Of a stretch of DNA of 64,000 nt, positions 17,765 through 29,446 are shown in pieces. Every line of letters starts with the position of its first letter. Positions within the stretch are counted from its first letter, which is position 1. A model generated the notes under the pieces. The model did no database searches. It was not told the DNA's origin and worked only from the letters and a program-made list of their open reading frames with translations. The stretch comes from Rhodococcus sp. (in: high G+C Gram-positive bacteria) (GTDB taxonomy: Bacteria > Actinomycetota > Actinomycetes > Mycobacteriales > Mycobacteriaceae): contig NZ_JAHFVG010000011.1 in the NCBI RefSeq assembly GCF_023264675.1, forward strand, positions 87,053 through 151,052, read 5' to 3'. The translations under genes and the position numbers were made by a program.

Positions 17765-18214
17765 ATGGCACTCTCCCGTCGTACCGCTGTCCTGTCCGTT
17801 GCGATCGGGAAGGCGAGCGGATTTCGAAGCTCGATCGGGATAGGCGTCGGCGCGCTGACGTGGTTCCACGGAACCGACCACGAGCGTCTCGCCATCGGCG
17901 GCTCGGCCGTGGCGACCGCGGGTGAAATCGTCATGGACAAGCTCCCGACGACGCCGTCTCGCCTCAGTCCACCGGCACTGATCGGCCGCATTCTCGCCGG
18001 TAGCGGCGCCGCCTTCGTGATTGCCCGACGCCTCGGCGAGGACCCGGCCGTGCCCGCGGTCATCGGCGGTCTGTCGGCTGTGGCCGGCTCGTACACGGGA
18101 CATGCGTACCGCGGATGGGCGTCGAAGCGGGTCAATCCGCTGGCGGCAGCCGTCGTCGAAGATGTGGTTGCTCTCGCACTCGGCGCAGCCGTTCTGAACG
18201 AGGTGCTGGCGTAA
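17765..18214 (+). CDS. DUF4126-like membrane protein
   Basis: A 149-residue protein rich in Gly, Ala and Val with three or four hydrophobic segments; GKASGFRSSIGIGVGAL near the start and a Gly-rich middle resemble DUF4126 proteins, whose function is unknown. Starts at ATG 17765. It is followed after 11 bp by the DUF5313 gene and then rraA, so the three may be co-transcribed. Confidence 0.55.
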   Translation: MALSRRTAVLSVAIGKASGFRSSIGIGVGALTWFHGTDHERLAIGGSAVATAGEIVMDKLPTTPSRLSPPALIGRILAGSGAAFVIARRLGEDPAVPAVIGGLSAVAGSYTGHAYRGWASKRVNPLAAAVVEDVVALALGAAVLNEVLA

Positions 18215-18225
18215 AGTCTCGGTTC

Positions 18226-18597
18226 GTGAAGCCGAACTTCTGGCAGTACCTGAGCTATCAGTTCGGACGTGTGCTGCCTGCGTCGATGCAGGACTGGGTG
18301 CGCGAGGATCTGGTCGGCAACGGTGCGCAAGCGAGGTACCTCTTCCGGTTCACGTTGCCGGTGATCCCGCTTCTGTGTCTGTTTCTGCTGATCCCCGGTC
18401 CGCTGTGGATCGGCCTCGCGATGATGGCGTTGCTGTTCATTCCGCTCGTCTACTTCGCGATCGCATTGATGAACGTCTACCGCCGTCATCGTCTGCTGGT
18501 CCACGATCTCGACCCGCAACTTCTCAACGCGACAACCCAGGCCAAGATCGACCGCACTCGCGACGACTACGAGAGGCGTCACGGCCGCCTCGACTAG
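18226..18597 (+). CDS. DUF5313 family membrane protein
   Basis: A 123-residue protein starting with GTG 18226. The N-terminal [16 protein letters not shown] and WVREDLVG are typical of DUF5313 proteins of mycobacteria and rhodococci. Two adjacent transmembrane helices (about 45-65 and 68-88) are followed by a charged cytoplasmic tail ([15 protein letters not shown]). Function unknown. Confidence 0.7.
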   Translation: MKPNFWQYLSYQFGRVLPASMQDWVREDLVGNGAQARYLFRFTLPVIPLLCLFLLIPGPLWIGLAMMALLFIPLVYFAIALMNVYRRHRLLVHDLDPQLLNATTQAKIDRTRDDYERRHGRLD

Positions 18598-18607
18598 GCT
18601 CCACATC

Positions 18608-19084
18608 ATGACTTCCGTCGAATTCAAGGCAACTGCCGATCTGGCCGACGAGATCGGTCCCGAAATCCGCAGCTGCGACACACAATTCATTCAGTTCGGC
18701 AAGCACACCGAGTTCGCCGGTCCGATCACCACCATCAAGTGTTTCCAGGACAACCTGCTCGTGAAGCAGACCCTCGGCGAACCGGGCAACGGCGGAGTGC
18801 TCGTCGTCGACGGCGATGCAGGCATCCACACCGCGCTTGTCGGCGACATCATCGCGGGCAAGGGCGTCACCAACGGGTGGGCCGGGGTGATCGTGAACGG
18901 AGCGATCCGCGACTCGGCGATCCTGGCGACCCTCGAGATCGGCGTCAAAGCTCTCGGCACCAACCCGCGCAAGAGCACTCAGACCGGCTCGGGCGAAAAG
19001 AACGTGCCCGTCGAGTTCGGCGGCATCACGTTCAACCCGGGCGAGATCGTCTACAGCGATTCCGACGGCGTCGTCGTCGTCTGA
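18608..19084 (+). CDS. rraA: RraA family protein (RNase E regulator / HMG aldolase fold)
   Basis: A 158-residue protein spanning the whole RraA fold. The [12 protein letters not shown] segment carries the conserved Arg-Asp used by the related 4-hydroxy-4-methyl-2-oxoglutarate aldolases to hold substrate and metal; GDIIAGKG and the C-terminal DSDGVVVV are also typical. In proteobacteria RraA inhibits RNase E; in actinomycetes the role may be that or an aldolase/oxaloacetate decarboxylase activity. ATG 18608 is 10 bp after the DUF5313 gene. Confidence 0.78.
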   Translation: MTSVEFKATADLADEIGPEIRSCDTQFIQFGKHTEFAGPITTIKCFQDNLLVKQTLGEPGNGGVLVVDGDAGIHTALVGDIIAGKGVTNGWAGVIVNGAIRDSAILATLEIGVKALGTNPRKSTQTGSGEKNVPVEFGGITFNPGEIVYSDSDGVVVV

Positions 19085-19132
19085 TTTCCCGGAGACAGCC
19101 TCTCGGTTGCGCGTCGCGCAGCCGGGGGGTTG

Positions 19133-19840
19133 TCAGGGTTGTGGGTGCCGCACTCGCGGGACGCCGCGCCACTCGTCGATCACGAACAGCGTCAAGGCAG
19201 CGATCAGCAGAACGACGGCGACCCATGCGGCTCTGATGTCGATCGCGTCGACCGTGACCGCACCCAGAATCGCGCCGCCCAGGAATCCGGCGATGACGGA
19301 CCCGAAATTGATCGCCCTTCTTCCGGCCGGTCTGTCACCGTTGACGATTCGCTGGAAGGTCGCCTGCGAGAAGCTCCGAAGGTTGCCGGTCGTCATCGTC
19401 GTACTGAACGCCTGATCGACCAGCACCCGAAATGTGGTGACCTGCAATGCCGCGACGAACGAAATCGGTATGGTGACAAAGGCATTCGGTACGGTCAACG
19501 GCACGAAGCCGACGGCCGCTACCACCAGAATCTCGATCACGAGCACAGCTCGAACCGGCCGCCGTACGATTCGGGCGACCCCCGGCCGCACCAGCAGTTC
19601 CGCGACGAACACTCCGCCCACGAACGCCACGAGCGGGGGCAGATAGCCCAGCGCTGCCCTCCAGTGCCCTTCGGCCATGTCGATGCCTGCCAGGATGACA
19701 TTGGCGGTCTGCGCGTTCGCGAACACTCCGTCGCGCGTCAGAAAGGTGTAGACGTCGAGAAATCCGCCGACTGCCGCGAGGAGGACGCCGAGGCGAACCG
19801 ACTCTGCCGTCACCACCGACGGTCGCGGGTCTCCTGTCAT
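19133..19840 (-). CDS. DUF1275 (YoaK-like) membrane protein
   Basis: A 235-residue protein with about six transmembrane segments. GGFLDVYTF, NAQTANVI and TTMTTGNLR are the hallmark motifs of the DUF1275 family; substrate or function is not established. Its start overlaps the stop of the upstream ArsR gene (TGATG on the minus strand), so the pair is coupled and the regulator probably controls it. Confidence 0.78.
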   Translation of the reverse strand: MTGDPRPSVVTAESVRLGVLLAAVGGFLDVYTFLTRDGVFANAQTANVILAGIDMAEGHWRAALGYLPPLVAFVGGVFVAELLVRPGVARIVRRPVRAVLVIEILVVAAVGFVPLTVPNAFVTIPISFVAALQVTTFRVLVDQAFSTTMTTGNLRSFSQATFQRIVNGDRPAGRRAINFGSVIAGFLGGAILGAVTVDAIDIRAAWVAVVLLIAALTLFVIDEWRGVPRVRHPQP

Positions 19841-20157
19841 CAGAGCTCACGCAGAACGTCGGCCGCCAAGCCCTCGATCCGCTCTTCGACGCGCTTGTAG
19901 TGCGTCCACTGCCCGACGCGTGTGCTCGACACCAGTCCCGCGGCATGAAGAGTGGCCATGTACTGCGATGCTGTCGATTGCGATACGCCCGCCCGCGCCT
20001 GAATGTGCTTGAGGCACACTCCCACTTCTTCGGCCGGTTCGAGCTGCGGCGGAAAGTCCGACGGATCTTTCAGCCATCGAAGGATCGCGACCCTCATCGG
20101 GTTCGCCAGCGCTTTGAAGACGAGCGCAAGGTCGTCTTCGGTCGAGGTCGGGGGCAC
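19840..20157 (-). CDS. ArsR family transcriptional regulator
   Basis: A 105-residue winged-helix protein (LVFKALANPMRVAILRWL, then HIQARAGVSQSTASQYMATLHAAGL as recognition helix region). The metal-site CxC motif of ArsR/SmtB sensors is absent; only one Cys (VGVCLKH) is seen, so it may respond to a non-metal signal. It is coupled to the DUF1275 gene and divergent from a PRISE-type reductase, with a small palindrome in between. Confidence 0.85.
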   Translation of the reverse strand: MPPTSTEDDLALVFKALANPMRVAILRWLKDPSDFPPQLEPAEEVGVCLKHIQARAGVSQSTASQYMATLHAAGLVSSTRVGQWTHYKRVEERIEGLAADVLREL

Positions 20158-20213
20158 TCCGCCATCTTAGCTGCACATCGCATTTTCCCGATACGTATGG
20201 TTCACTCATGTTA

Positions 20214-20229
20214 ATCGCTAAATTGCGAT
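20214..20229. promoter_or_regulatory. Candidate ArsR operator in divergent promoter
   Basis: An inverted repeat ATCGC-N6-GCGAT sits in the AT-rich intergenic region between the ArsR gene and the divergent reductase, 19 bp before the reductase ATG. ArsR proteins bind such short AT-centred dyads. Binding is inferred. Confidence 0.45.
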
Positions 20230-20248
20230 ATACCGAATCGGAGGACGC

Positions 20249-22793
<2,545 letters not shown>

Positions 22794-22797
<4 letters not shown>

Positions 22798-23492
22798 AGC
22801 TGAAAGCGTGCATCAACGGCCCACGCACACCGGATGAACACCACGCGGTACCGGTGACCGCGGCGCAGATCTCCGCCGAGTCGGTTGCCGCTGCCGCTGC
22901 GGGCGCCGAAGCGATCCACGTTCATCCCAAGAACCCCGACGGCACCGATTCTCTCGCCGCCGAACATGTGGCGACGGCGGTGAACGCTGCCCGCGCGGGC
23001 GGTGTACCCGTCGGGGTCACCACCGGGGCATGGAGCACTCCCGACCTGCGGTCGCGGCTCGCAGCGATTGCCTCGTGGACGGTCCTTCCGGACTTCGCCT
23101 CGGTCAACTGGCACGAGGACGGCGCCGCCGAGGTGGCCCAGCTTCTGCTGGATCGAGGAGTCGACGTCGAGGCGGGCCTGTGGACCGTCGACGCCGCTCG
23201 TCGATGGCTCGAATCCGGGCTGCAGCACCGCTGCATCCGGGCGCTCCTCGAAGTTCAACCCGACGCCGCCGCCGACGTCGCATACGACCTGCTGCCGCTG
23301 GTGCCGGCAGGCGTGGACGTGTTGTTGCACGGCCAGGGTCCGTCGTGCTGGGAAGTACTGCGCATCGCCGCCGCCGAGGGAATCGCCAGCCGAATCGGTT
23401 TGGAGGACAGCCTCCTTCTGCCCGACGGCTCCTCGGCCCGCGGCAACGCCGACCTGGTGACCGCGGCCCTCGCAGAGTTCAGAGGACGGTGA
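22794..23492 (+). CDS. BKACE (DUF849) family beta-keto acid cleavage enzyme
   Basis: A 232-residue TIM-barrel protein. KACINGPRTPDEH at the start and HVHPKNPDG are the family signatures (Arg/His pair and the HxH zinc site of 3-keto-5-aminohexanoate cleavage enzyme); GLEDS near the end is the conserved acidic site. In the family these enzymes combine a beta-keto acid with acetyl-CoA to give acetoacetate and a new CoA ester. At 232 residues it is shorter than the usual 270-310. Coupled to the TetR gene by ATGA. Confidence 0.75.
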
Positions 23493-24387
23493 CCCATCCG
23501 TGTACCTCGTCGCCGGTGAGCGCGGCCTGATGACGCTTCCGCAGCGTCGACGACAGCGGACCGAGTGACGTCCCGATCCTGCGGCCGTCGATCTCGAACA
23601 CCGGCGCAACACCTGCCGAGGTGCCGCAGACGAAAACCTCGTCGGCAATGTACAGCTCGGTGAGGTCGACTGTCCTCTCCTGCACCGTGATTCCCTCCTC
23701 GTGCGCCAACGTCAGGATGGTTCGGCGGTTGATCCCGTCGAGGATGTCGCTCGTCACGTCGGGGGTGATCAGCACGCCGCCGCGCACCAGGAAGATGTTG
23801 GCGGCGCTCAACTCGCAGACATGGCCGTTGATATCGAGAAAGATGCAGTCGTCGAAACCGCTGTCGATTGCATCCTGTTTCGCCAGAACAGAATTGACGT
23901 AGGCGCCGTTCACCTTTGCACGTGACGGAATCGCATTGTCGGGGATGCGTCGCCACACACTCGTCTTCAGACGCATCCCGTCCTGCGGCACGATGGGAAC
24001 CGCGTCGTAGAGAAAGATCGACACGGTGGTGTGCAGTCCGCGGACGCGGGTACCGGGAATGGATTCGTCGACGTGCACGGTCGCGCGCACGTAGACTTCG
24101 TCGCGCGGATCGTTCGCGTCGACGACCTGGCGAATCACGTCGACGAATCGGTCGAACGTCCATTCCGGTGCGAATGTGTCGATTCCGATGATCTTGCAGG
24201 ACTCGACGAGCCGCTGATAGTGATCACGCAGCCGAAATGCAGTCTTGCCTTCGGCGGCGACCTGCACGGGGAACACCGTGTAGACGCTCAGACCGTAGAG
24301 CACCGCCGATGTGGCAACTCCCAGCGTCGCCTCTCGTGAATCGACGATCCGGTCGCCGAAGAACACTTTGTCGTGTGGAGTAGCCAT
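23479..24387 (-). CDS. Class IV aminotransferase (branched-chain/D-amino acid type)
   Basis: A 302-residue PLP enzyme. FFGDRIVDSREATLGVATSAV opening strand is present, VYVRATV holds conserved Tyr/Arg positions, the PLP Lys is in SRAKVNGAYVNS, and CELSAANIFLV with TPDVTSDILDGINRRT are the class IV signature segments. It most resembles branched-chain aminotransferases; D-amino acid transaminase cannot be excluded. ATG 24387 is used; its end overlaps the convergent BKACE gene by 14 bases. It is divergent from an aldo-keto reductase. Confidence 0.8.
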   Translation of the reverse strand: MATPHDKVFFGDRIVDSREATLGVATSAVLYGLSVYTVFPVQVAAEGKTAFRLRDHYQRLVESCKIIGIDTFAPEWTFDRFVDVIRQVVDANDPRDEVYVRATVHVDESIPGTRVRGLHTTVSIFLYDAVPIVPQDGMRLKTSVWRRIPDNAIPSRAKVNGAYVNSVLAKQDAIDSGFDDCIFLDINGHVCELSAANIFLVRGGVLITPDVTSDILDGINRRTILTLAHEEGITVQERTVDLTELYIADEVFVCGTSAGVAPVFEIDGRRIGTSLGPLSSTLRKRHQAALTGDEVHGWVTVL

Positions 24388-24473
24388 GCCGGGGATGCTA
24401 GCTGCCGCGCACCGCCGAGCAACAGCACTTTTCGTCACGAGCAGCCGAGTTTCTCGAGCAGTAGGGTTTTGGC

Positions 24474-25436
24474 ATGATCCCAACTCGCACTCTGTGGAAG
24501 AACGGCCCTGACGTCGGATCCGTCGGACTCGGCTGCATGGGCATGACCTGGGCATACAAGGCGGACGAGCACACCGAGACTCCGGACCGTGTCATCGGTC
24601 ACGCACTCGACCTCGGCGTGAACTTCATCGACACCGCCGACGTGTACGGCCCCTTCACCAACGAGGAAGTTGTCGGGAAGTCGCTCGGCAGCAGGCGAGA
24701 CGAAGTGACTCTCGCGACGAAGGGTGGCCTGGAGTCACACATCGGCGACGCTGGGGAACCGATCATTTCGGGCCCCAACGGTCATCCCGACCATCTGCGG
24801 TCGGCCATCGACGATTCACTGCGCAGACTCGGCGTCGACCACGTCGATCTCTACTACTTGCACCGGCCGGACCCGAACGTCCCGGTCGAGGACAGCATCG
24901 GGGCCATGGCGGAGATGGTGGCCGCCGGAAAGGTTCGCGCACTCGGAGTTTCAGAGTTCAGCGTCGAGCAGTTGGATCAGGCGCAGGCGATACACCCCAT
25001 CTCGGCCGTGCAGTCCGAACTGTCGCTGTGGACTCGCGACCACCTCACCACATCGCTGGCGTGGACCGTCGCCAACGGTGCTGCGTTCGTGCCGTTCTCG
25101 CCGCTCGGCCGCGGATTCCTGACGGGTACCTTTAGAGGTGACGCGCCCGCGGCCGACGACTTCCGCTCGCGGCTACCGAGATTCAACGAAGAGAATCTCG
25201 ACGCGAACCTCGTGATCGTCGACGCGATCGCCGGAGTGGCCGAAGAACTCGGCGCAACACCTGCTCAGGTCGCATTGGCCTGGGTTCTGGCACAGGGCGA
25301 TCACGTGGTGCCGATCCCGGGAACTCGTCGAACATCACGCCTCGACGAGAATGCCGGTGCGGCATCGGTGATCTTGACCGACGCTCAACTTGCCACCCTC
25401 GATGCGCTTCCTCCGCCCGCGGGAAGCCGGTACTGA
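24474..25436 (+). CDS. Aldo/keto reductase
   Basis: A 320-residue (beta/alpha)8 oxidoreductase. The catalytic tetrad is visible: Asp in FIDTADVYG, Tyr in VYGPF, Lys in LATKGG and His in YYLHRPDP. GLGCMGMTWAYK and the late VPIPGTRR NADP-binding segment fit the AKR13/YajO-like group reducing aldehydes with NADPH. Monocistronic; the 86-bp gap to the divergent aminotransferase must carry both promoters. Confidence 0.87.
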   Translation: MIPTRTLWKNGPDVGSVGLGCMGMTWAYKADEHTETPDRVIGHALDLGVNFIDTADVYGPFTNEEVVGKSLGSRRDEVTLATKGGLESHIGDAGEPIISGPNGHPDHLRSAIDDSLRRLGVDHVDLYYLHRPDPNVPVEDSIGAMAEMVAAGKVRALGVSEFSVEQLDQAQAIHPISAVQSELSLWTRDHLTTSLAWTVANGAAFVPFSPLGRGFLTGTFRGDAPAADDFRSRLPRFNEENLDANLVIVDAIAGVAEELGATPAQVALAWVLAQGDHVVPIPGTRRTSRLDENAGAASVILTDAQLATLDALPPPAGSRY

Positions 25437-25518
25437 CCGAACTCGAACACGCGTCACTTCTCCCGAACCTGTCGGAGCCCGGTGATAGACATGGGTCAAC
25501 GAAACGGAAGGAGTGCAC

Positions 25519-25707
25519 ATGCCTCATATCGAAGATGCGGATCTCTGCCACGGAACACTCGTGGTCCACACGGTCGGTGGCGCGGAATGCACCGAACCCG
25601 ACTGTGTGGACCCCGAGTACGTCTTCCACTCCCTCGTTCTCGACTGCGCCGAGATCACCGGTGGATGCCGATGCGTCGGCGACATCGAGTTGGCCAGGGC
25701 GTCCTGA
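25519..25707 (+). CDS. Small Cys-rich conserved protein
   Basis: A 62-residue acidic protein with six Cys (DLCHG, AECTEPDCVD, LDCAE, GGCRC). GGAAGGAG lies 5 bases ahead of ATG 25519, which supports translation. The Cys spacing could bind a metal ion. No family with known function recognised; similar very short proteins occur in rhodococci. Confidence 0.6.
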   Translation: MPHIEDADLCHGTLVVHTVGGAECTEPDCVDPEYVFHSLVLDCAEITGGCRCVGDIELARAS

Positions 25708-25802
25708 ACGTGGCAGGCCACACCGTCTGAGGTCCACGGGCTCTGCTCGTGTGCTACACCTGTAGCACCGAATCATGTGAGCTGAGTCATAGGGGAGCCC
25801 GG

Positions 25803-27185
25803 GTGCGACGTCGGATCGAACGTGGCTGGATGTTGGTCGCAATTCTCGCCACGACGCTGGTCACACCCATTGCCGCGCCCATCACGGCGGCAGCCGAGCC
25901 CGCTCCGAGGACATGCTCGGCGCCGACAGCATCGTCCGCAGGGTTCGAACGCGCCACCCCCGGCGAGGTCGGGATGGATGCGGCAGCGTTGCAACGCGCG
26001 GTGGACTTCGCGTCGTCACGGCTGCGAACCAACGTGCAGATCTTCCGCAACAACTGTCTCGTCGGCTCGGGGCCGTTCAACGACATCAGCGGCAACACCC
26101 CGTGGCACCTGTGGAGCTCGACCAAGAGCGTGGTGTCGATGCTCGCCGGGGTTGCCGTCACCCAGGGTCGTCTCGACGTCGATTCACCGATCGGCGACTA
26201 CCTCCCCGCCGGTGAAGGCGACGATGCGCACCGAGCGATCACGGTGCGAAATCTGCTGAACCAGAACTCCGGCATGGATCAAGGAATCGTCGCCGAGGGA
26301 ATCACGAGCGGCCTCGGGCTCGCGGTCGACGCCCCGGCCCAAGCGCTGGCACTTCCCATCAGCAGGCCAGGGGAATTCCAATATTCGCAACTGGGCCCCG
26401 ATCTGCTGGCATACGTGATCCAGAACGCGGTCGGCGAGGATCTACAGCAGTTCGCGCAGCGGGAGTTGTTCGGACCCATCGGAATTGCACCGGAGGACTA
26501 CTACTGGGCGCGCGATCGGACGGGACACACCTACGGTTTCGCCCTGCTGTATCTGCCGCCGAACGATTTCGCCCGCCTGGGCATGCTGATGTCGTCGGAC
26601 GGGCAATGGAACGGGCGCCGAATCATCGGGGCGAGCTACATCGACCAGCTGCGCACGCCCTCGGACAGCAATGCCTGTTACGGATACCTGTTCTGGCTGA
26701 ACAAGACTCCGTGCACCGGCCCGAGCTTCCCGTCTCAGCAGACTCTCGACGTCCCGATGCTCGCCGGCCTGCCCGACGACGCCTACGCCATGGTCGGATT
26801 CCTGCAGCAGAACAACTTCATCATCCCGAGCCTCGGGGTCCAGGTCACCTGGAACGGTGTGCTCGGCGATGTCTCGCCCGACCTGTCCACGGTGCTCAGC
26901 GCCAGCACCAACAGCGAGTTGTACACCAATTTCTTCAATGCCCTCGCGGAAGCGCTTCCCGCTGAACAGTTGGCGATCCAGCCGTATCGGCCCAGCTACA
27001 ACCCCGACATCGATGTGGACAGCTTCTACGATCCGAATATTCTCCTGGGCACGCTCGGCCTCGGCCCGAATGCTGCACTCCCGACGGGCCCGGTGGCGCC
27101 CCCGCTGTCCGACGCCCCGCCGGGGTGCCTGATCTTCGCGTGCGTTCCGGTGTCTCCCGACACTCCTCGGCGGATCGGAGGCTAG
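25803..27185 (+). CDS. Secreted serine hydrolase, beta-lactamase/DD-peptidase fold
   Basis: A 460-residue exported protein: signal peptide (GWMLVAILATTLV, cleavage near AAAEP), then a class C beta-lactamase-like domain with catalytic SxxK (SSTKSV, about residue 105), a Tyr motif (FQYSQLG) and a conserved core up to about 390. The C-terminal 70 residues are Pro-rich with two Cys (GCLIFACVP). Such proteins are esterases, DD-peptidases or LACTB-like. GTG 25803 follows GGGAG by 7 bases. Its stop shares bases with the convergent beta-propeller gene stop. Confidence 0.8.
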   Translation: MRRRIERGWMLVAILATTLVTPIAAPITAAAEPAPRTCSAPTASSAGFERATPGEVGMDAAALQRAVDFASSRLRTNVQIFRNNCLVGSGPFNDISGNTPWHLWSSTKSVVSMLAGVAVTQGRLDVDSPIGDYLPAGEGDDAHRAITVRNLLNQNSGMDQGIVAEGITSGLGLAVDAPAQALALPISRPGEFQYSQLGPDLLAYVIQNAVGEDLQQFAQRELFGPIGIAPEDYYWARDRTGHTYGFALLYLPPNDFARLGMLMSSDGQWNGRRIIGASYIDQLRTPSDSNACYGYLFWLNKTPCTGPSFPSQQTLDVPMLAGLPDDAYAMVGFLQQNNFIIPSLGVQVTWNGVLGDVSPDLSTVLSASTNSELYTNFFNALAEALPAEQLAIQPYRPSYNPDIDVDSFYDPNILLGTLGLGPNAALPTGPVAPPLSDAPPGCLIFACVPVSPDTPRRIGG

Positions 27186-28558
27186 CTCCAGAATGTGAAC
27201 ACGGAGCCCGAAGACACCATCATCGTGCCGCCCGCCGACGACACACTCACCATCGGCGGATCCACACCCTCCAGCTGAGGCATCGACCAAGCGATCGTGC
27301 CGTCGCGTGCACTGATCGCATGGGTACCCTTGTAGTCGCCGAAGACGAAATACTCACCGTCGGTGAGGCCGTCGCGCACCCAGTACGCGTCCTCCCATGG
27401 TATCTGCCACCGCTGTCGACCCGACTCGATGTCCAGCCCGCTGATGGTCTTGGCCTCGGGATCGGTGACGATCACCGTCTTTCCGACCACTGCCGCAACC
27501 GCCGAGTTCTTGCCGCTGAACTGTCCGATCACCATGGCCGGGTTTCGCCACAGCTCGTCGCCCGTGTCGGGGTCGTAGGCTCCGTCGCCCAGGAAGAGGG
27601 GCTCGGAAACCGAAGGGCTGCTCGGATATCGGCCCGCACCGTAGGAGGGGATCGGCACCGGTCCCAGGATGGACCCGTCGGCGGCGAGAAGATTCTGAGT
27701 TCCTACGGTTCCCGATTCGCTTCCGATGCTGCTGAGATAGAGGTCGTCGCCGACAGGCAAGAGGGAATCTCCCTCGAAGGTGAACTCCTTCGCCCCACTG
27801 TCGAGGTCGTACACGGAATAGACGTACTGCGGGGTGCCATCGCCGCGGACCGAGCCGACAGCCACTCCCCTGTCCGGTACCGGGTACACCCACGAGTCGG
27901 GCGCCGTCTCGAAAACGCGGCGATCGTCACGGACTGGATCCAAAGTTGTTCCACGCGTGAGAACCGGTGCTCCGTCCACCGAGCCCGACGCATATACGAC
28001 GTCGCCGTCGACGGTCACACCGGACAGGTCGAAATCGGTTCCGATGTCGGACAACAAGGTTCCGTCATCTGCGTCGACGAACACGACTCGTCGATCGCCC
28101 CAGCAGGCAAGGACTCCACCGTCGAACTGCTGGTCGCAACTGCTCACGCGACCGACAGGTGTGCGCCACTGCGAGGCACCGTCTTTCGGATCCACGCCGA
28201 CCAGTGTCACGGCACTGATCTCGGCGCCGGACGCAGCAGGATCCACCGTCGGGAGCGGCAGGCCGGTGGCGACGATGATCCGCTCGCCGGCGTCGAGCAC
28301 TCCGGCATATCCATAGTATGCGTCGAGTGTCGTGGGCATGCTCAGCAGAACTTCACCCTCGTTGTCCGAGAGCTCGTGAATGTCGAGGGTGATCGATCGC
28401 CCCGGCGGCGTGGCCAACGACGATTTCACCAGCGCTGTTGCCGGGGGCTGCTCCGCTGGGTCGGTGGCGACGACTTTCACCGCGATCACCGCTGCGCCCA
28501 CCGCAATCGCTGCACCGAGGGCTACCAGTTTCCACCGCTCGTTCCGGCTCAGCTCCAT
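27182..28558 (-). CDS. Membrane-anchored PQQ-like beta-propeller protein
   Basis: A 458-residue protein with a single N-terminal transmembrane anchor (about 10-28, WKLVALGAAIAVGAAVIAV) and an extracellular beta-propeller of PQQ-like repeats (repeated GVDPKDGASQWRTP, DPDTGDELWRNP, LDIESGRQRWQIPW, SARDGTIAWSMP). The repeated D-G-x2-x-W pattern fits the PQQ_2 domain, but no catalytic residues of a quinoprotein dehydrogenase are seen, so it may be a binding or assembly scaffold. Downstream of an RT-gene fragment and convergent with the serine hydrolase. Confidence 0.7.
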   Translation of the reverse strand: MELSRNERWKLVALGAAIAVGAAVIAVKVVATDPAEQPPATALVKSSLATPPGRSITLDIHELSDNEGEVLLSMPTTLDAYYGYAGVLDAGERIIVATGLPLPTVDPAASGAEISAVTLVGVDPKDGASQWRTPVGRVSSCDQQFDGGVLACWGDRRVVFVDADDGTLLSDIGTDFDLSGVTVDGDVVYASGSVDGAPVLTRGTTLDPVRDDRRVFETAPDSWVYPVPDRGVAVGSVRGDGTPQYVYSVYDLDSGAKEFTFEGDSLLPVGDDLYLSSIGSESGTVGTQNLLAADGSILGPVPIPSYGAGRYPSSPSVSEPLFLGDGAYDPDTGDELWRNPAMVIGQFSGKNSAVAAVVGKTVIVTDPEAKTISGLDIESGRQRWQIPWEDAYWVRDGLTDGEYFVFGDYKGTHAISARDGTIAWSMPQLEGVDPPMVSVSSAGGTMMVSSGSVFTFWS

Positions 28559-28565
28559 CGGGAAA

Positions 28566-28629
28566 CCGTAACCCGGTCCAACGAGACCAGTCCACCCGTT
28601 CCGTCATCGCGTGCAACGTTCGACGCCTG
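28566..28629. repeat. 64-bp imperfect direct repeat, copy A (fragment of an RT 3' end)
   Basis: These bases match 29383-29446 at about 88% without gaps (shared block ACGAGACCAGTCCACCCGTT). Read on the minus strand the copy still encodes RRRTLHAMTERVDWSR, close to the last residues of the reverse transcriptase (RRRTLLAMAERVDWSR), but its stop codon has become a Trp codon. It is therefore a leftover of a second RT gene, just upstream of the beta-propeller gene. Confidence 0.8.
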
Positions 28630-28674
28630 CTCGAACTACCGGTGCAGTTCAGGGGCTGGTTCGATCGTCGAAGA

Positions 28675-29259
28675 TCAGGCGAAGGGGCAGCCGACGTTGT
28701 AGTTCCAGTCGGTCCCGCCGGGTCCGGTGACCTTGACCAGGACCGAGGTGTCCCCGCCTGGAGGAATATTGATCACCGTGGACCCGGTGCCCTCGTTGAT
28801 GTCGTCGCCGATCGGTCCGGTGCTGAAGACGAGAGCACCCTGGTAGAAGACGTCGATGATGTCGGGGATGTCGTAGGTCTCCCAGGAGATCCCGAAGGAC
28901 AGGGGGCCACTGCGGCCCAGGTCGTGGTTCGTCTGCGTGATACCCGGACCACCGGCGATGGTTGCGTTGTTGCAGAACTGCCGTGGCGCAGCGGATCCCG
29001 AGCCCGGAAGGCTGTTGAAGATCGAGATTCCCTCGTCGACGATCTGACGGGCGCCGCCCCGGATGTCGCCGTCCAGGATGCTACTGCCGGCGTCGAGGAA
29101 GGAGCTGCCGGTGTTCAACGCACCTTCGGCGCTGCCGGTCGTGATGTCGGCGCTTCCCGGAATCGGCTGTGCTGAAGCAAGTCCAGGTGAGATGAGCGCC
29201 CAGGATGCTGCTGCGACGGCAGCGGTCAGGGCAATTCCAGTTCGTCGACGAGGCAACAA
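28675..29259 (-). CDS. Secreted protein of unknown function
   Basis: A 194-residue exported protein: Arg-rich start, hydrophobic core and cleavage after LASAQ (about residue 30). The mature part has a Ser/Gly-rich segment and a beta-rich C-terminal half with two Cys (QFCNNA and VGCPF) that may form a disulfide. No domain recognised. Start is TTG 29259 after GGAG. The gene lies between the two copies of the 64-bp RT-derived repeat. Confidence 0.55.
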   Translation of the reverse strand: MLPRRRTGIALTAAVAAASWALISPGLASAQPIPGSADITTGSAEGALNTGSSFLDAGSSILDGDIRGGARQIVDEGISIFNSLPGSGSAAPRQFCNNATIAGGPGITQTNHDLGRSGPLSFGISWETYDIPDIIDVFYQGALVFSTGPIGDDINEGTGSTVINIPPGGDTSVLVKVTGPGGTDWNYNVGCPFA

Positions 29260-29382
29260 TGTTCACTCCAGTTCAGGGGAGGTGCAGGGGTGAGAACATG
29301 ATGGCACTGCGAGGTGTGGAAGAACTATCCTTCGATCGACTGTCCTTCAAGGGGTATACGCGCGCTTTTTACAGGCTCCCGG

Positions 29383-29446
29383 CCGTAACCCGGACTAACG
29401 AGACCAGTCCACCCGTTCCGCCATCGCCAGCAACGTCCGACGCCTC
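29383..29446. repeat. 64-bp imperfect direct repeat, copy B (3' end of the RT gene)
   Basis: This copy is the actual 3' end and immediate downstream region of the reverse transcriptase gene. It matches copy A at 28566-28629 with about eight substitutions. The two copies are 817 bp apart in the same orientation. Confidence 0.8.

Noticed and set aside
28566..29446. att-site reading of the 64-bp repeats (site-specific integration)
   Set aside because: No integrase or tRNA gene is nearby, and the repeat is explained by RT coding sequence.
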